A stretch of 64,000 bases of DNA from Sporomusa ovata DSM 2662 (GTDB taxonomy: Bacteria > Bacillota > Negativicutes > Sporomusales > Sporomusaceae). Shown here in pieces: positions 42,388 through 51,167 of this stretch. The DNA is taken from assembly GCF_000445445.1 (NCBI RefSeq), contig NZ_ASXP01000004.1, positions 372,001 to 436,000 on the forward strand, given 5' to 3'. Below the pieces are notes generated by a model. That model saw nothing but the letters and a program-made list of their open reading frames with translations. It did no database searches and was not told the DNA's origin. The position numbers were made by a program, and so were the translations under genes. The first letter of the stretch is position 1, and the number at the start of each line of letters is the position of its first letter.

Positions 42388-44247
42388 ATGAATTCAGTGA
42401 ATCTGTTGGTAGTTGCCGTCTGTGTCTATGTTCTGGCATATCGGTATTATTCTGCCTTTATTTCTGCAAAAGTTCTGGCTTTAAATGATGCTAACATAAC
42501 TCCTGCCTATCGTTGCAATGATGGTCGTGAGTTTGTTCCCACCAACAAATGGGTATTATTTGGTCATCACTTTGCAGCCATCGCCGGTGCGGGTCCGCTT
42601 GTTGGTCCGGTACTTGCTGCCCAGTATGGCTGGGGTCCTGGTTTTATGTGGATTTTGCTCGGTTCCGTTTTTGCAGGCGCAGTTCACGATTTTATCATTT
42701 TGTTTGCCGCAATGCGCCACAATGGTCAATCATTGGCTGTTATTGCCCGGCGTGAGGTTAGCCCGCTGAGCGGGATAACAACTTCACTTGCCACTTTCTT
42801 TATTATTATTGTTGCTCTTGCTGGCTTGGCTATCGTTGTTGTAAATGCTCTGTTTAAAAATCCCTGGGGATTATATACCTTAACGATGACTATCCCGATT
42901 GCAATTTTTGTTGGCCTTTATATGTTTAAAATTCGCCCAGGCGCTATTCGTTCCGGGTCAATTATCGGTTTCCTCTTAGTACTGGGCGCAGTATTTACCG
43001 GTCACTGGCTGAGCCCTGGTCAGCAGTGGGCTGGTATTGCCAGTATCTTTGACCTTACCAAACCACAGTTATCAGTTGCACTGCCACTTTATGGCTTCTT
43101 TGCGGCTGTTCTGCCAGTATGGCTCTTGTTGGCTCCCCGCGATTACTTAAGCACGTACATGAAAATTGGTACTATTTTTGCGTTGGCCTTTGGTATTCTC
43201 ATTGTACAGCCTACGATTAATATGCCGATTACTACTAGATTTATGGATGGCGGCGGACCTATCATTCCCGGACCATGGTGGCCATATCTGTTTATCACCA
43301 TTGCCTGTGGAGCCATTTCCGGTTTCCATGCGCTGATTAGTGCAGGTACTACCTGTAAGATGATTGAACAAGAATCTCAGGCCCGCATGATTGCTTATGG
43401 CGGGATGATTACCGAAGGTTTTGTTGCTGTAATGGCTATTATTTCAGCAGTTGTACTTATGCCTGGTGACTATTTTGCAATCAACAGTCCTGCGGCTGTG
43501 TTTGCTAAACTGGGAATTCCACCTGTTGAGCTCAAAGAATTGTCCCGACTGGTAGAAATGGATGTTGCCCATCGCCCTGGCGGCGCAGTATCGCTGGCCG
43601 TTGGTATGGCCCATATCTTCTCCAATATCGGCGGCATGAAGCACCTTATGAGCTACTGGTATCAATTTGCCATTATGTTTGAGGCGCTCTTTATTCTGAC
43701 CACAATTGATGCCGGTACCCGTGTAGCCCGTTATATTCTCCAGGATATGCTTGGCACTTATTTGTATGCTCCACTTAAGCAAGCTAACTGGTGGCCTGGC
43801 ATTCTCTTTACCAGTGCTCTCGTATCCTACTTCTGGGGTTATTTGCTCTATAGTGGTGATGTTGCTTCTATTTGGCCGCTATTTGGTGTCGCCAATCAGC
43901 TTTTGGCCGTAATTGCCCTGTCACTTGGCACCACTATTATCTTAAAAATTGCTCCCCAAAAATCATATGCACTGATAACATTTACGCCACTTGTTTTCCT
44001 GGCAGTAACTGTTCTTACCGCTGGCGTAATGAACATTCAAATGTTCTTCAAACGTGGTGATGCACTTGGTACTACCAACGGTACGATAAGTATTGCCCTC
44101 ATTATTCTAGTAATTGTTACTTTGGCTGACTCGATTAGAGTGTGGCTCAAACTCTTAAAAACGGATAAACCTGTCGGTATGAATACTGAGATTTCATTTC
44201 AGTCTTGCCCTATTAATTCCAATCCTCCGCCTAACATTCCAAGCTAA
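42388..44247 (+). CDS. cstA: CstA family pyruvate/peptide transporter
   Basis: 619 residues, about 15-16 membrane helices. Family blocks: FGHHFAAIAGAGPLVGPVLA near 52, GAVHDFIILFAAMRHNGQSL near 95, LLAPRDYLSTYMKIG, SGFHALISAGTTCKMI, and TTIDAGTRVARYILQD. CstA/BtsT proteins import pyruvate (earlier described as peptide transporters) with protons. AAAGGAGGACTT gives a strong start. Placement behind a LytS/LytR pair with an operator fits carboxylate-induced uptake. Shorter than Escherichia coli CstA, similar to Gram-positive members. Confidence 0.95.
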   Translation: MNSVNLLVVAVCVYVLAYRYYSAFISAKVLALNDANITPAYRCNDGREFVPTNKWVLFGHHFAAIAGAGPLVGPVLAAQYGWGPGFMWILLGSVFAGAVHDFIILFAAMRHNGQSLAVIARREVSPLSGITTSLATFFIIIVALAGLAIVVVNALFKNPWGLYTLTMTIPIAIFVGLYMFKIRPGAIRSGSIIGFLLVLGAVFTGHWLSPGQQWAGIASIFDLTKPQLSVALPLYGFFAAVLPVWLLLAPRDYLSTYMKIGTIFALAFGILIVQPTINMPITTRFMDGGGPIIPGPWWPYLFITIACGAISGFHALISAGTTCKMIEQESQARMIAYGGMITEGFVAVMAIISAVVLMPGDYFAINSPAAVFAKLGIPPVELKELSRLVEMDVAHRPGGAVSLAVGMAHIFSNIGGMKHLMSYWYQFAIMFEALFILTTIDAGTRVARYILQDMLGTYLYAPLKQANWWPGILFTSALVSYFWGYLLYSGDVASIWPLFGVANQLLAVIALSLGTTIILKIAPQKSYALITFTPLVFLAVTVLTAGVMNIQMFFKRGDALGTTNGTISIALIILVIVTLADSIRVWLKLLKTDKPVGMNTEISFQSCPINSNPPPNIPS

Positions 44248-44268
44248 TAGTTAGTTAAAAAGATAAAG

Positions 44269-44309
44269 ACCGCCACTTTTTTAGCTTTGGCTGATAGTGG
44301 TGGTTTTTA
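44269..44309 (+). terminator. intrinsic terminator after cstA
   Basis: ACCGCCACT pairs with AGTGGTGGT (one wobble), followed by TTTTT. Confidence 0.8.
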
Positions 44310-44381
44310 TTTGAAACCCAGGGATAAAGAGGTTATAATAATAAGATGATTATACCAGAGACTACCATGCAGGAGGCTAAC

Positions 44382-46343
44382 GTGAAAATTTTCCTGGCTG
44401 AACACCGAGGTTTTTGTTATGGCGTCAAACGAGCTGTCGATATGGCTGTCAGCTCCCTTGACGTAAACTGTCCGGTACATACTTTAGGGCCGATTATCCA
44501 TAATCCGCAGATGATAAGTCACCTCAAAAAATTAGGTATTAGTACGGTTAACAAACTGGAAGAAATAACAGCAGGCAAAGTCATTATCCGGTCACACGGC
44601 GTTGGCCCCGATATCTATGACCAGGCCGAAAGCAAGCAATTGCAGGTAGTAGACGCTACCTGTCCGCATGTTAAGAAGGCGCAAAAAGCGGCCCATGAGC
44701 TTTTACTAGCAGGCTATAAGGTGGTTATTGTTGGCGAACCTCACCATCCTGAAGTTCAAAGTATTCTTGCCTGGACAAACCAAGCAGCCTCAGTAGTAGA
44801 AACACCTGCCGAGGCCGAAGCGCTACCACATTATTCCAGGCTGGGGGTAGTAGCTCAAACTACATTTGCCGCCGAGCGATTTCAAGCTATTGTCACAATT
44901 TTACAAACCAAATGCCAGGAACTCAAAATTGAACGCACCATTTGTACGGCAACTGATCTAAGGCAGCAGGCAGCCTTAGATTTGGCCAAAAAAGTAGACA
45001 TTATGATTGTTGTAGGCGGTAAAAATAGTGCCAACACAGCCCGCTTGGCCAGTGTCTGCCAGGATACCGGCACAGCTGCTTATCATATCGAATCAGCTGA
45101 CGAACTACAGCCTGAGTGGTTTACAGGTATAGAAACTGCCGGGATTACAGCGGGTGCGTCAACACCTGATTGGGTAATTAAGGAGGTATATGAAAAAATG
45201 GAAGCACTAACTATGACTGATATTGTTAAAGTAGAAAATGGTACTATTATAGAAGGCACTGTGGTTGATGTCCGGCCTGATGAGGTATTTGTTGACATCG
45301 GCTATAAGGCCGAAGGAGTTATTCCGTTATCAGAACTGGCCTATCCGGCACCACAAACGGCGACTGAAATTGTTAGTGTAGGACAAGTCATTGAGGTGTT
45401 GGTGCTTGATGCCGACAGTGCTGACGGTCAGGTCAAGCTGTCCAAAATACAAGCAGATAGAATCACCGCCTGGGATAAATTAGAGCAAGCGCTTACAGAC
45501 AAACTGCCGCTGGAAACTAAAATTACCGAAGTTGTGAAAGGGGGGCTGGTTGCCAGTGTTTTCGGCATACGCGGCTTTATTCCGGCTTCCCACATTGACC
45601 TTAGATTTGTTGAAGACTTGCAGCCATTTGTCGGCCAGACTGTCCGGGTAATCCCGATTGAAATTGACAGAGAAAAACAAAAAGCCGTCTTATCCCGTAA
45701 GCAGCTTTTAGCGCAAGCAAGAGCAGCAAAAGAAAAAGAACTGTTTGCCACACTGGCAGTAGGACAAAACATTACCGGCAGAGTAAGCCGCCTGACTAAC
45801 TTTGGGGCATTTGTCGATGTGGGTGGTATTGATGGGCTTATCCATATATCCGACTTATCGTGGCAGCGAGTAAAAAACCCCCAGGAAGTTGTTAATGTTG
45901 GCGATGAGGTAACTGTGGTTGTCCTCAAAGTTGACCCGGAGGCAAAAAAACTTGCCCTCAGTTTAAAAGATTTAGAACGTGATCCCTGGTATGCCACAGT
46001 TGAAACTTTGGCAGTGGGAACCGTTTTGACTGGCAAAGTTAGCAAGCTTGCCAAATTTGGCGCGTTTGTTGAACTAAAAAAAGGGATTGAAGGACTGGTA
46101 CATATCTCCGAGATGGCCGAGCGTCGGGTAACTAGTCCTGAAGAAGTAGTTAGCGTCGGTCAACAAGTAGCGGTTAAGATCCTTGCTATCGACAAAGAAA
46201 ACAAGCGGATTGCTCTTAGTATCGCCCAAGCCGAACAAGATAAAGAACGAGCTGAATTCAGCGATTATCTCTCAACTCAAGCTCCTTCAACGGGAGTTAC
46301 ACTTGGCGATAAGTTTGGTCATTTATTTAAGCGGGAGGACTAA
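44382..46343 (+). CDS. ispH: IspH-ribosomal S1-like fusion: HMBPP reductase plus four S1 RNA-binding domains
   Basis: 653 residues. GTG 44382 is chosen since AGGAGG lies 5 bases upstream; an in-frame ATG at 44346 has no site. Residues ~1-275 are 4-hydroxy-3-methylbut-2-enyl diphosphate reductase: HRGFCYGVKRAV, IHNPQ, RSHGVGP, DATCPHVKK, GGKNSANTARL, ITAGASTPDWVI, with three cluster cysteines. The remaining ~375 residues hold four S1 domains (for example ITGRVSRLTNFGAFVDVGG and LTGKVSKLAKFGAFVEL). IspH makes IPP and DMAPP; the S1 part binds RNA, likely on ribosomes. This fusion is known in Clostridia and Negativicutes. Confidence 0.95.
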   Translation: MKIFLAEHRGFCYGVKRAVDMAVSSLDVNCPVHTLGPIIHNPQMISHLKKLGISTVNKLEEITAGKVIIRSHGVGPDIYDQAESKQLQVVDATCPHVKKAQKAAHELLLAGYKVVIVGEPHHPEVQSILAWTNQAASVVETPAEAEALPHYSRLGVVAQTTFAAERFQAIVTILQTKCQELKIERTICTATDLRQQAALDLAKKVDIMIVVGGKNSANTARLASVCQDTGTAAYHIESADELQPEWFTGIETAGITAGASTPDWVIKEVYEKMEALTMTDIVKVENGTIIEGTVVDVRPDEVFVDIGYKAEGVIPLSELAYPAPQTATEIVSVGQVIEVLVLDADSADGQVKLSKIQADRITAWDKLEQALTDKLPLETKITEVVKGGLVASVFGIRGFIPASHIDLRFVEDLQPFVGQTVRVIPIEIDREKQKAVLSRKQLLAQARAAKEKELFATLAVGQNITGRVSRLTNFGAFVDVGGIDGLIHISDLSWQRVKNPQEVVNVGDEVTVVVLKVDPEAKKLALSLKDLERDPWYATVETLAVGTVLTGKVSKLAKFGAFVELKKGIEGLVHISEMAERRVTSPEEVVSVGQQVAVKILAIDKENKRIALSIAQAEQDKERAEFSDYLSTQAPSTGVTLGDKFGHLFKRED

Positions 46344-46351
46344 AAAAACAC

Positions 46352-47413
46352 ATGATACGGCAGTCACGCAAATTGGAACACTTGAAGTATTCTCTGCTCT
46401 TGGATGATGGCCCGGCGGCTGCCGGATTTACTGATTTTCATTTGGTGCATAACTGCCTTCCTGATTTAGCGTGGCAGGATATCACTATCAATACAGCTAT
46501 TGCTGACATCCCCTTGTCACAACCCATTATTATTAATGCCATTACCGGCGGCGCAGCCGATGTCATGCCTATTAACTGTGAGTTAGCAGAGTTTGCCCGG
46601 CTGACAGGAGCGGCGATGGCGGTAGGATCACAATATTCCGCTATTGAAGACCCGGCGGCGGCTGAGTCTTATAAAGTAGTAAGAAAGCTTAATCCAAATG
46701 GCGTGATATTTGCCAATCTGGGCGCCCATGCTTCCCCTGAGGCTGCTCTTTGTGCTGTTGACATGATTGGTGCACAGGCTATCCAGATTCATCTTAATGC
46801 CGGCCAGGAGATTATTATGAGTGAAGGTGATCGCAATTTTAGCGGCTATCTGTCTCATATTGAAGCTATTGTCAAAAAAGTTAACGTGCCTGTTATTGTT
46901 AAAGAAGTGGGCTGCGGTATTGCCCGTGAACAAGCGCAAGCACTTGCCGGTATTGGTGTTAAAGCCATAGATGTAGGCGGCAGCGGCGGCACCAACTTTC
47001 TAGCTATTGAAGCTGCCCGCGGGCAGCTAACCCTGGATGCTGAGATGCTGTCCTGGGGGATTCCCACTGCTATTGCAGCCGTCGAAGTAATGTCGGCAGT
47101 CACACCAGACGTGAATGTGGTTGTATCAGGCGGCGTGCGGACACCACTTGACGTCGTAAAAGCTCTTGCTCTTGGCGGTATGGCAGTAGGCATTGCCGGT
47201 CCTGTATTAAAAGTAATTACTCATCAGGGTCTAGAAGCGGCTATCAGCTGGTATAAAAATTTCATTATTGATATAAAACGCTTCATGCTCTTGAGCGGTG
47301 CTCATACTATCACTGATCTGCGGTCAGTCCCGCTGGTAATTACCGGTTTCAGTCAAGAATGGCTGTCAGCCCGGGGAATTACTACAGCGCAATTTACAAA
47401 GCGAAAAAAATAG
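46352..47413 (+). CDS. fni: type 2 isopentenyl-diphosphate delta-isomerase
   Basis: 353 residues. FMN-dependent TIM barrel: RKLEHLKYSL at the N-terminus, NAITGGAADVMPINCELA near 63, NANLGAH-like VIFANLGAHA, IHLNAGQE (in place of HLNPLQE), VIVKEVGCGI, and VGGSGGTNF near 210. Interconverts IPP and DMAPP, directly downstream of ispH (8 bases), so the two last isoprenoid steps are co-expressed. Asn-Ala-Gly in place of Asn-Pro-Leu in the usually conserved HLNPLQE block is a small oddity. Confidence 0.92.
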   Translation: MIRQSRKLEHLKYSLLLDDGPAAAGFTDFHLVHNCLPDLAWQDITINTAIADIPLSQPIIINAITGGAADVMPINCELAEFARLTGAAMAVGSQYSAIEDPAAAESYKVVRKLNPNGVIFANLGAHASPEAALCAVDMIGAQAIQIHLNAGQEIIMSEGDRNFSGYLSHIEAIVKKVNVPVIVKEVGCGIAREQAQALAGIGVKAIDVGGSGGTNFLAIEAARGQLTLDAEMLSWGIPTAIAAVEVMSAVTPDVNVVVSGGVRTPLDVVKALALGGMAVGIAGPVLKVITHQGLEAAISWYKNFIIDIKRFMLLSGAHTITDLRSVPLVITGFSQEWLSARGITTAQFTKRKK

Positions 47414-47446
47414 GCAAAAAGCATGGCTTGACGCCATGCTTTTTGC
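47414..47446 (+). terminator. intrinsic terminator after fni
   Basis: GCAAAAAGCATGGC (47414-47427) and GCCATGCTTTTTGC (47433-47446) form a perfect 14-bp stem with the T run in the stem. Confidence 0.88.
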
Positions 47447-47516
47447 ATTAATTAAGCGGTAACAGCACAAACTAGCCTTGATAAATCAATATTACAGGGC
47501 TATGAGGTGAGATAAC

Positions 47517-48281
47517 ATGATGAATATGCCGCTTGGAATGATTTTACTGTTAGTTGTCAGTGTGCTGGTTTACTTTGGATTAGCTCAACGAATCTTAGAT
47601 CGCATGCGTATGACGGATAAACAGGCATTACTATTTATTGCCGGTATTGTTGTCGGCAGTTTCATTGACATTCCCATTATGCGTTCACCGATGGAGATTA
47701 CGATCAATGTCGGCGGGGCAGTGCTACCCATTATACTGTGCATCTACTTAATTGTCAAAGCAGATGAAACAGCCGAAAGAGTACGGGCAATTGTAGCCGC
47801 CGTGCTTGTTGCCGCGACCATATCCTTAGGCTCGCGCTATCTGCCATATGAGCCGGAAAACATGTTTCTTGATCCCAAATTAATCTATGGATTAGCAGCT
47901 GGCCTCATCGCCTATATAGCTGGTCGTTCTCGTCGCAGCGCTTTTGTCGGCGGTGTTCTAGGCGTCGTGCTCAGTGATATCGTCCATATTATTACACTAT
48001 CTGGTTTGGGCATTCCCGGCACTACTTCACTTGGTGGAGCCGGAGCATTTGATGTTACCATTATCGCTGGTATTATCGCTGTAATGATTGCCGAACTTGT
48101 GGGCGAAACGAGGGAGAAGATCCAAGGCGGGCCAGTACTCGGCCCCAACCGGCCTGAAGGATTATATGAATTTAGTAAAGAATTACATCCCAAAGAAAAA
48201 CAAATAGCGGATCACGAAGTGGCTAAGAAGATGGAAGACAGCGATACCTCTGACAAGGAGGGAAATAACAGTGATAAATAA
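47517..48281 (+). CDS. DUF1614 family membrane protein
   Basis: 254 residues with about seven membrane helices. Features of DUF1614: FIAGIVVGSFIDIPIMR near 40, INVGGAVLPIILCIYLI near 63, and GTTSLGGAGAFDVTIIAGII near 175. The C-terminal ~50 residues are charged and cytoplasmic. Function unknown. It overlaps spoIIP by 11 bases, so the two are translationally coupled, which suggests a sporulation-related membrane role. Confidence 0.85.
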   Translation: MMNMPLGMILLLVVSVLVYFGLAQRILDRMRMTDKQALLFIAGIVVGSFIDIPIMRSPMEITINVGGAVLPIILCIYLIVKADETAERVRAIVAAVLVAATISLGSRYLPYEPENMFLDPKLIYGLAAGLIAYIAGRSRRSAFVGGVLGVVLSDIVHIITLSGLGIPGTTSLGGAGAFDVTIIAGIIAVMIAELVGETREKIQGGPVLGPNRPEGLYEFSKELHPKEKQIADHEVAKKMEDSDTSDKEGNNSDK

Positions 48282-49476
48282 GCTTCTTACTACATTACTG
48301 GCGCTGCTATTTATTGCAACAAGTGCTTTATGCTACGCTAATGAAAGCAGCAATGGAAATTATTCGACAGTTGTTGATGAAGCCGGTAATTCTGTATATA
48401 TGACCGGTTGGACAATGCAAGCCGGCGATCAGGTGCTTACTGAAAATAACCGGCGCTATGAAGTGTTTCGCGTTGAGGGAAACATTGCCTATGCTAAATT
48501 TATCGGGGATGTTAACTTATCTGCCTATTATAATGAGGATACAAGTATACTTGGTCGCTTAAAAGCCTATCTTAAGCCGGCCATTGCCGAAGCAGAAGGT
48601 GGTGGTAAAGTTGCTGTTTACCATACCCACTCGGACGAATCCTATGTGCCTACAGATGGTGAAGAAAGCATCTTGGGAGCTGGCGGCATTTACAAGGTTG
48701 GCGATGCCTTTACCGCATCATTAGAGAAAAAGGGAATTACCGTCGTCCACTCACAGGCAAAGCATGATCCGCATGACGATATGGCTTATGAGCGTTCTCG
48801 TCGTACGGCACTGGATTTGATAAAAAAAGAACAGCCTGATGCAATTTTTGATATTCATCGTGATGCAGTACCACCGCAGGTATATAAAGGCAACATTGAT
48901 GGACAAGAAGTGAGTAAAGTCCAATTAGTTGTAGGCAAATACGGGCCTACCGGCAAGCAAATCGAAGATTATGCCCTGCAAATCAAAGCTGCTGCGGACA
49001 AAAAGCATCCTGGTCTGGTAAAAGGAGTATTCTTTGCTAAAGGCGGTGATTACAATCAGGATCTGCACCCGCGTTCCATGCTGCTGGAAGTAGGTGCTCA
49101 CACCAATGATCGTGAATCAGCCGAAAAAGGGATTGCTTTGTTTTCTGATATTGTTCCCACTGTGCTAGGAAAATCCAGCACTCCCACAGGACCCAATGCT
49201 GCCGGGACGACTGGTGCAGATGGTAATACCGGTTTAGGTTCGGCAGCTGGTGGTGCGTCAGGTGCGACTAAATCGATGGGATGGATTTTGGGATTATTAC
49301 TTGTCGGCGGTGCAGCCTTTTTGCTGCTAAGCACAGGTAGTCTAAAAGAAGCTGGCGCCAAACTTAAAAATTTCACCTCCACCGAATTTGCTAATTTCCT
49401 GGGAACCCAAAAAAGCAAGCAGCATGACAACACCGCAAAATCAGAGGACACAGATCAGCAGGATGATAAAAAGTAG
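48271..49476 (+). CDS. spoIIP: stage II sporulation protein P
   Basis: 401 residues from a GTG start with AAGGAGGG upstream. Signal sequence at residues 4-24; SpoIIP peptidoglycan hydrolase domain about 110-300 with VAVYHTHSDESYVPTDGE, FDIHRDAVPPQVYKG and MLLEVGAHTND. A Gly/Ser/Ala linker and a C-terminal membrane helix (MGWILGLLLVGGAAFLLL) follow, then a charged tail. SpoIIP is an amidase and endopeptidase that, with SpoIID and SpoIIM, drives forespore engulfment. The C-terminal anchor differs from the Bacillus protein, which is anchored at the N-terminus. Confidence 0.92.
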   Translation: MINKLLTTLLALLFIATSALCYANESSNGNYSTVVDEAGNSVYMTGWTMQAGDQVLTENNRRYEVFRVEGNIAYAKFIGDVNLSAYYNEDTSILGRLKAYLKPAIAEAEGGGKVAVYHTHSDESYVPTDGEESILGAGGIYKVGDAFTASLEKKGITVVHSQAKHDPHDDMAYERSRRTALDLIKKEQPDAIFDIHRDAVPPQVYKGNIDGQEVSKVQLVVGKYGPTGKQIEDYALQIKAAADKKHPGLVKGVFFAKGGDYNQDLHPRSMLLEVGAHTNDRESAEKGIALFSDIVPTVLGKSSTPTGPNAAGTTGADGNTGLGSAAGGASGATKSMGWILGLLLVGGAAFLLLSTGSLKEAGAKLKNFTSTEFANFLGTQKSKQHDNTAKSEDTDQQDDKK

Positions 49477-49484
49477 CTCTTCTC

Positions 49485-49510
49485 AGGCAGGCTTATGCCT
49501 GCCTTTTTTA
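49485..49510 (+). terminator. intrinsic terminator after spoIIP
   Basis: AGGCAGGC-TTAT-GCCTGCCT (49485-49504) then TTTTT. Confidence 0.9.
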
Positions 49511-49524
49511 TAAGATAAGAAAGT

Positions 49525-49640
49525 AAGTTTTTTGAACCGCAGAGACGCAGAGGGAATGTTCTCGATATACATCTCCCCTCTGCACTCTCTGTGTACTCTG
49601 CGGTTAGAGCCGTACCCTCAAGGGCGCGATAGCGTTTTTT
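49525..49640. repeat. palindromic intergenic repeat, copy 2
   Basis: Direct copy of the repeat at 29707-29827, starting with the same AAGTTTTTTGAACCGCAGAG and ending CTCAAGGGCGCGATAGCG plus T residues. It lacks the 9-base TACGCAGAG insertion of copy 1. It lies between the spoIIP terminator and the DUF512 gene. Confidence 0.85.
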
Positions 49641-49752
49641 GATGCCTTTAAAGTTTGTTGAAGCGAAATTCTCACTTTATTTTATTGTTTACTAAACAGT
49701 TTGCAGGAAATTATAGCTACTGACGCCAATAGTAAAGAAAGGGGGGAATACT

Positions 49753-51060
49753 TTGACATATAAAGGCATTATATCTACTGTTATACCAGATAGTATCGGC
49801 GCGGAAATCGGCCTTGTACCTGGAGATCGTCTACTTGAGGTCAATGGAGAGGCTGTTCAGGATATTATTGATCTCAGCTTTGCACTAGCAGAGGAAGAAA
49901 TTGAACTCCTAATTGAACATACTTCAGGCAATCAGGAACTAATTGCCTTTGAAAAAGAGTACGACGAGGATTTAGGACTGGAATTTGAAAGTGCGGTATT
50001 CGACAACGTACGGCACTGTGCCAACCATTGCATCTTTTGTTTTGTTGACCAGATGCCTATTGGTATGCGTGATAGTCTCTACATCAAAGATGATGATTAC
50101 CGACTGTCCTTTTTGTATGGGAATTTTGTTACCTTGACAAACTTAAGTTCACGCGACCTGAATCGAATCGCCAGACTTCACTTATCACCCCTTTATGTTT
50201 CAGTACATACGACAAATGGTGAGCTTAGACAGCAAATGCTAGGCAGTAAGCACGCTGGAAAAATTATGCAACAGCTGCAGGAACTAGTAGCGAAAGATAT
50301 TGAGCTCCACACTCAGGTTGTTTTATGCCCCGGATTTAATGACGGCAAAGAATTAGAGAAAACCATCCGTGATTTATATGCTATGCACCCTGCGGTCTTA
50401 TCACTGGCCATTGTGCCTGTTGGTCTTACCCGCTACCGTGATAACTGTCACCCCTTGACCAGATTTTCATCTTCAGCCGCTGGAGAGATAATTAAACTGG
50501 TACACCACTGGCAAAAAAAATGTCGTGAAGAAAGTCAAACATCCTTTGTATACCTGGCTGATGAATTTTATCTGGCTGCCGGTCAAGAAATTCCTGGTTA
50601 TGAATTGTATGACGGCTTTCCGCAGCTTGAAAATGGTATCGGCCTTGTTCGCAGCTTTCTGGCTGATTGGGAGCAGGAACAGGTAGCCATGGAAGGATAC
50701 AGTGAACCTCACTATATCGATGTTGTGTGTGGTATTTCAGCAGAGAAAATTCTTTCGCCCCTGTTAGCTGATTTTCGGATTCCAAACTTAACAGTCCGGA
50801 TAATTGCCGTAGATAATACGTTTTTTGGCAGCAGCATAACTGTTACCGGACTTTTGACAGGCGGCGATATAATAACAGCTTTACAAGAAATACCAGGTCC
50901 CCGTACTGCTGTTATTATTCCAGGTGTGGCACTCCGAAAAGGCGAACACGTTTTTCTTGATAATCTGACACCTGATACAATTGCCGCCAAACTGGATGTT
51001 CCTGTGCGCACGGCCTTCTTTGCTCAGGATTTAAAACAGCTGCTTGCCGCCTGGCGGTAA
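49753..51060 (+). CDS. DUF512 family radical-SAM-like protein with PDZ domain
   Basis: 435 residues from a TTG start (AAAGGGGGGAA upstream). An N-terminal PDZ-like domain (IGAEIGLVPGDRLLEVNGEA) precedes a radical-SAM-like core with the Cys motif CANHCIFCFVDQMP, FLYGNFVTLTNLS, and HTQVVLCPGFNDG. The C-terminal DUF512 region ends with PGVALRKGEHVFLDN. The cysteines predict a 4Fe-4S cluster. The family is widespread in Clostridia upstream of der, and its reaction is not established. Confidence 0.88.
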   Translation: MTYKGIISTVIPDSIGAEIGLVPGDRLLEVNGEAVQDIIDLSFALAEEEIELLIEHTSGNQELIAFEKEYDEDLGLEFESAVFDNVRHCANHCIFCFVDQMPIGMRDSLYIKDDDYRLSFLYGNFVTLTNLSSRDLNRIARLHLSPLYVSVHTTNGELRQQMLGSKHAGKIMQQLQELVAKDIELHTQVVLCPGFNDGKELEKTIRDLYAMHPAVLSLAIVPVGLTRYRDNCHPLTRFSSSAAGEIIKLVHHWQKKCREESQTSFVYLADEFYLAAGQEIPGYELYDGFPQLENGIGLVRSFLADWEQEQVAMEGYSEPHYIDVVCGISAEKILSPLLADFRIPNLTVRIIAVDNTFFGSSITVTGLLTGGDIITALQEIPGPRTAVIIPGVALRKGEHVFLDNLTPDTIAAKLDVPVRTAFFAQDLKQLLAAWR

Positions 51061-51167
51061 TATAGTATATAGTATAGCGTGGCAGGGACAGGCAAAACTA
51101 TTGCTAACCGGTAACTTGTCTGGGCACAACAAGCGTTGATTATTAGAAAGATACAAGGTGATATTTG

